The notes beneath the pieces are model-generated. The model searched no databases. It saw only the letters and a list, made by a program, of their open reading frames with translations, and was not told where the DNA came from. The position numbers and the translations under genes are program-made. From Promethearchaeota archaeon (GTDB lineage Archaea > Asgardarchaeota > Lokiarchaeia > Sigyniarchaeales > SOKP01), in the NCBI GenBank assembly GCA_016840545.1, contig JAEOSD010000005.1, positions 1 to 42,729 of the forward strand: a DNA stretch of 42,729 bases, in the 5' to 3' direction. Shown here in pieces: positions 41,270 through 42,729 of the stretch. The stretch's first letter is position 1; every line of letters begins with the position of its first letter.

Positions 41270-42729
41270 TTAATAAGAATATTCTGGAATTAGAAGAATA
41301 AATTTACTTCCTTTTGTATAATCTCCTTCAATTCTATCCTCAACCCAGATTTTACCGTTGAAACTATGCACAATTTTATAAACTAATGACAAGCCTAACC
41401 CCATCCCTTTAGTGCCCTTCTCTCTCCTATAACCTTCCTTGAATAATATCCCTTTTTTATCATTAGGGATACCCATTGCGTTATCTATAAATTCAAATTT
41501 AATGTAATTCCTGTTTTCTTTTAATTCTTTTAAAGCATTTATATCAATCTCAATCTTTTGATTCTCATTATACTTTATAGCATTAATTAAAAGATTCTCG
41601 AATACATCTTGCAATAATTCACTAGCATTTATTAAATATTTATCTTCTTTGCAATTGATACTTATGTTTATGTCTCTCTCTGAATAAGCTTTATTTATGA
41701 AATCAATAGAATTTTTTAATATTTCACATGAATCTAATAATCTAAGTTCTATATCCTTATCTTCAAGGTCAGAGAGAGTCCTGACATTTGTTATTAATTT
41801 AGATCCCCTCTGTACTTGCTTTTTTATAATTTTGGATATATTTTGGATGTCCGAAACATTTTCTACTCCATTGAGTTGATAAGAAATGAGTTCTGCGGAA
41901 GAATTAATAATTTGTAGGAGATTGTTAATATCATGGGCAAATAAATCTTTATAAAGATTCGCACGTTCAAACGCATCACGATATTTTTTCTCTGAATCTA
42001 TAATTTTTTGTTCAGCAACTTTTCTATCAGTAATATCCATTCCATAAATATTCACGTAATCAATATCTTTAACAGGCGTTATAGTTAAGGAATAGATTCT
42101 ATCTTTTAGGTTGACTTCAAAACTTTTAACTATTTTTTCATTATATGTGTTTTCCACATAATTCTTTAATATCCTAGGAAGCTTATCTTCTGAACGTATA
42201 TCAAATAAGTTCTCTGCAGCTTTATTAGCATAAATAATTTTTTCGCGATCAACACGTAATACAGCTGATGGATTTTCAGAAGGAAATTTCGCTAAATTGG
42301 CAACTTCTAATTCAGCTTTTTTACGTTTTCTAATATCTATTATCATGGATTGTGATTCAATAATCTTGTCATTTCCATCTAATATTGGTTTTACAGTCAA
42401 GCTTATCCATATATATTCACCATTTTTTTGTTTCATTTGGAGCTCCTCATCTTTAATTTGCTCTCCGTTAAGAAATGTTTGAAAACATTCTTTGGCTTTT
42501 AAGATTCCATCCTCTGTATCCGCATATAAATCAAATACAGACATTTCCAAAAGTTCTTCATTGGAATAACCAAGAAGATTAGTTACAGCCTTATTACATC
42601 TTATTATTTTTCCATCAGTTCTTATCGAAAAATAACCATTTGGAGCTTCTTCATATAGCTCACGAAAGCGTAATTCCGAATCTTTTAACATTTGTTCTGC
42701 TAATTTTCGCTCAGAAATGTCACGTGACA
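41270..42729 (-). CDS. PAS-domain sensor histidine kinase (5' end cut by window edge)
   Basis: The frame stays open to the window edge beyond the ATG at 42691. The upstream codons read SRDISERKLAEQM, the usual end of a PAS/PAC unit, so an earlier PAS domain lies outside and the ATG is internal. Inside are one clear PAS (FRELYEEAPNGYFSIR to IESQSMIIDIRKRKK) and a second, weaker PAS (PSAVLRVDREKIIYANKAAENLF to IYGMDITDRK). The phospho-acceptor region FAHDINNLLQII follows, with His next to Asp as in archaeal kinases. The ATPase has an N-box (FENLLINAIKYNE), G1 (DNAMGIP) and G2 (GTKGMGLGLSLVYKI). It has no membrane helix in the visible part, so it is probably a soluble redox or ligand sensor. No response regulator is in the window. 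Confidence 0.93.
   Translation of the reverse strand, partial: SRDISERKLAEQMLKDSELRFRELYEEAPNGYFSIRTDGKIIRCNKAVTNLLGYSNEELLEMSVFDLYADTEDGILKAKECFQTFLNGEQIKDEELQMKQKNGEYIWISLTVKPILDGNDKIIESQSMIIDIRKRKKAELEVANLAKFPSENPSAVLRVDREKIIYANKAAENLFDIRSEDKLPRILKNYVENTYNEKIVKSFEVNLKDRIYSLTITPVKDIDYVNIYGMDITDRKVAEQKIIDSEKKYRDAFERANLYKDLFAHDINNLLQIINSSAELISYQLNGVENVSDIQNISKIIKKQVQRGSKLITNVRTLSDLEDKDIELRLLDSCEILKNSIDFINKAYSERDINISINCKEDKYLINASELLQDVFENLLINAIKYNENQKIEIDINALKELKENRNYIKFEFIDNAMGIPNDKKGILFKEGYRREKGTKGMGLGLSLVYKIVHSFNGKIWVEDRIEGDYTKGSKFILLIPEYSY

Noticed and set aside
1-42729. CRISPR array, tRNA, rRNA or insertion sequence.
   Set aside because: I saw no regularly spaced direct repeats, no cloverleaf-type GC-rich stretch and no transposase-like gene.

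Overview
The window is AT-rich, densely coded archaeal DNA, and its gene content points to an Asgard archaeon, most likely of the Lokiarchaeia type. The evidence is a canonical archaeal histone, an archaeal ThiC with a ThiD-ThiN fusion, and a set of eukaryote-like signature proteins. These are an Arf-like GTPase with an N-terminal Gly2 amphipathic helix, two Roadblock-Ras/Rab-like GTPase fusions, stand-alone longin-like proteins, a RING-H2 finger protein, a long TPR scaffold, a dual-specificity-type phosphatase and a J-domain protein. The lineage is inferred from content; no rRNA or tRNA gene was seen.

Layout. 1-6.3 kb: a DMT transporter cut by the left edge, a J-domain protein, a B12-binding radical SAM protein, two tandem paralogous DUF1624/HGSNAT-like membrane acyltransferases and a longin-domain protein. 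6.3-12.4 kb: mostly envelope genes (a zinc-binding membrane protein, a membrane-fused alpha/beta hydrolase, a CPBP protease, small membrane proteins), then a winged-helix regulator and thioredoxin. 12.7-18 kb: a longin-Roadblock protein, a geranylgeranyl-reductase-like flavoprotein, a three-gene cassette (one soluble protein and two 7TM proteins), and the Arf-like GTPase with a C-terminal longin-like domain. 18-29 kb: a TPR scaffold, a YtcJ-like amidohydrolase, a membrane-anchored beta-propeller, a conserved unknown, a phosphatase and a large secreted papain-like protease. 29-33 kb: a NUDIX hydrolase, then thiamine synthesis (thiC converging on thiD-thiN), with the RING-H2/TPR gene directly upstream of thiD-thiN. 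33-36.5 kb: the tandem Roadblock-GTPase paralogs. 36.6-42.7 kb: GNAT, a 7TM protein, an NmrA-like reductase, histone, an MFS transporter and a PAS sensor kinase cut by the right edge.

The unifying theme is a small-GTPase and regulatory-domain toolkit. Three genes (5262-6107, 12707-13459 and the C-terminus of 17082-17978) carry what reads as the same longin-like domain, and three carry Roadblock or Roadblock-like domains. In eukaryotes longin and Roadblock platforms recruit or regulate Arf, Rab and Rag GTPases, so this window may encode parts of a prokaryotic membrane GTPase-scaffold system. That role is inference; the domain architectures themselves are read from the sequence. Several intergenic regions hold perfect inverted repeats next to start codons (hydrolase, thioredoxin, longin-Roadblock, NmrA-like gene, histone), which are candidate operators or 5' leader hairpins. 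Many genes start with TTG or GTG and have weak or no Shine-Dalgarno sequence.
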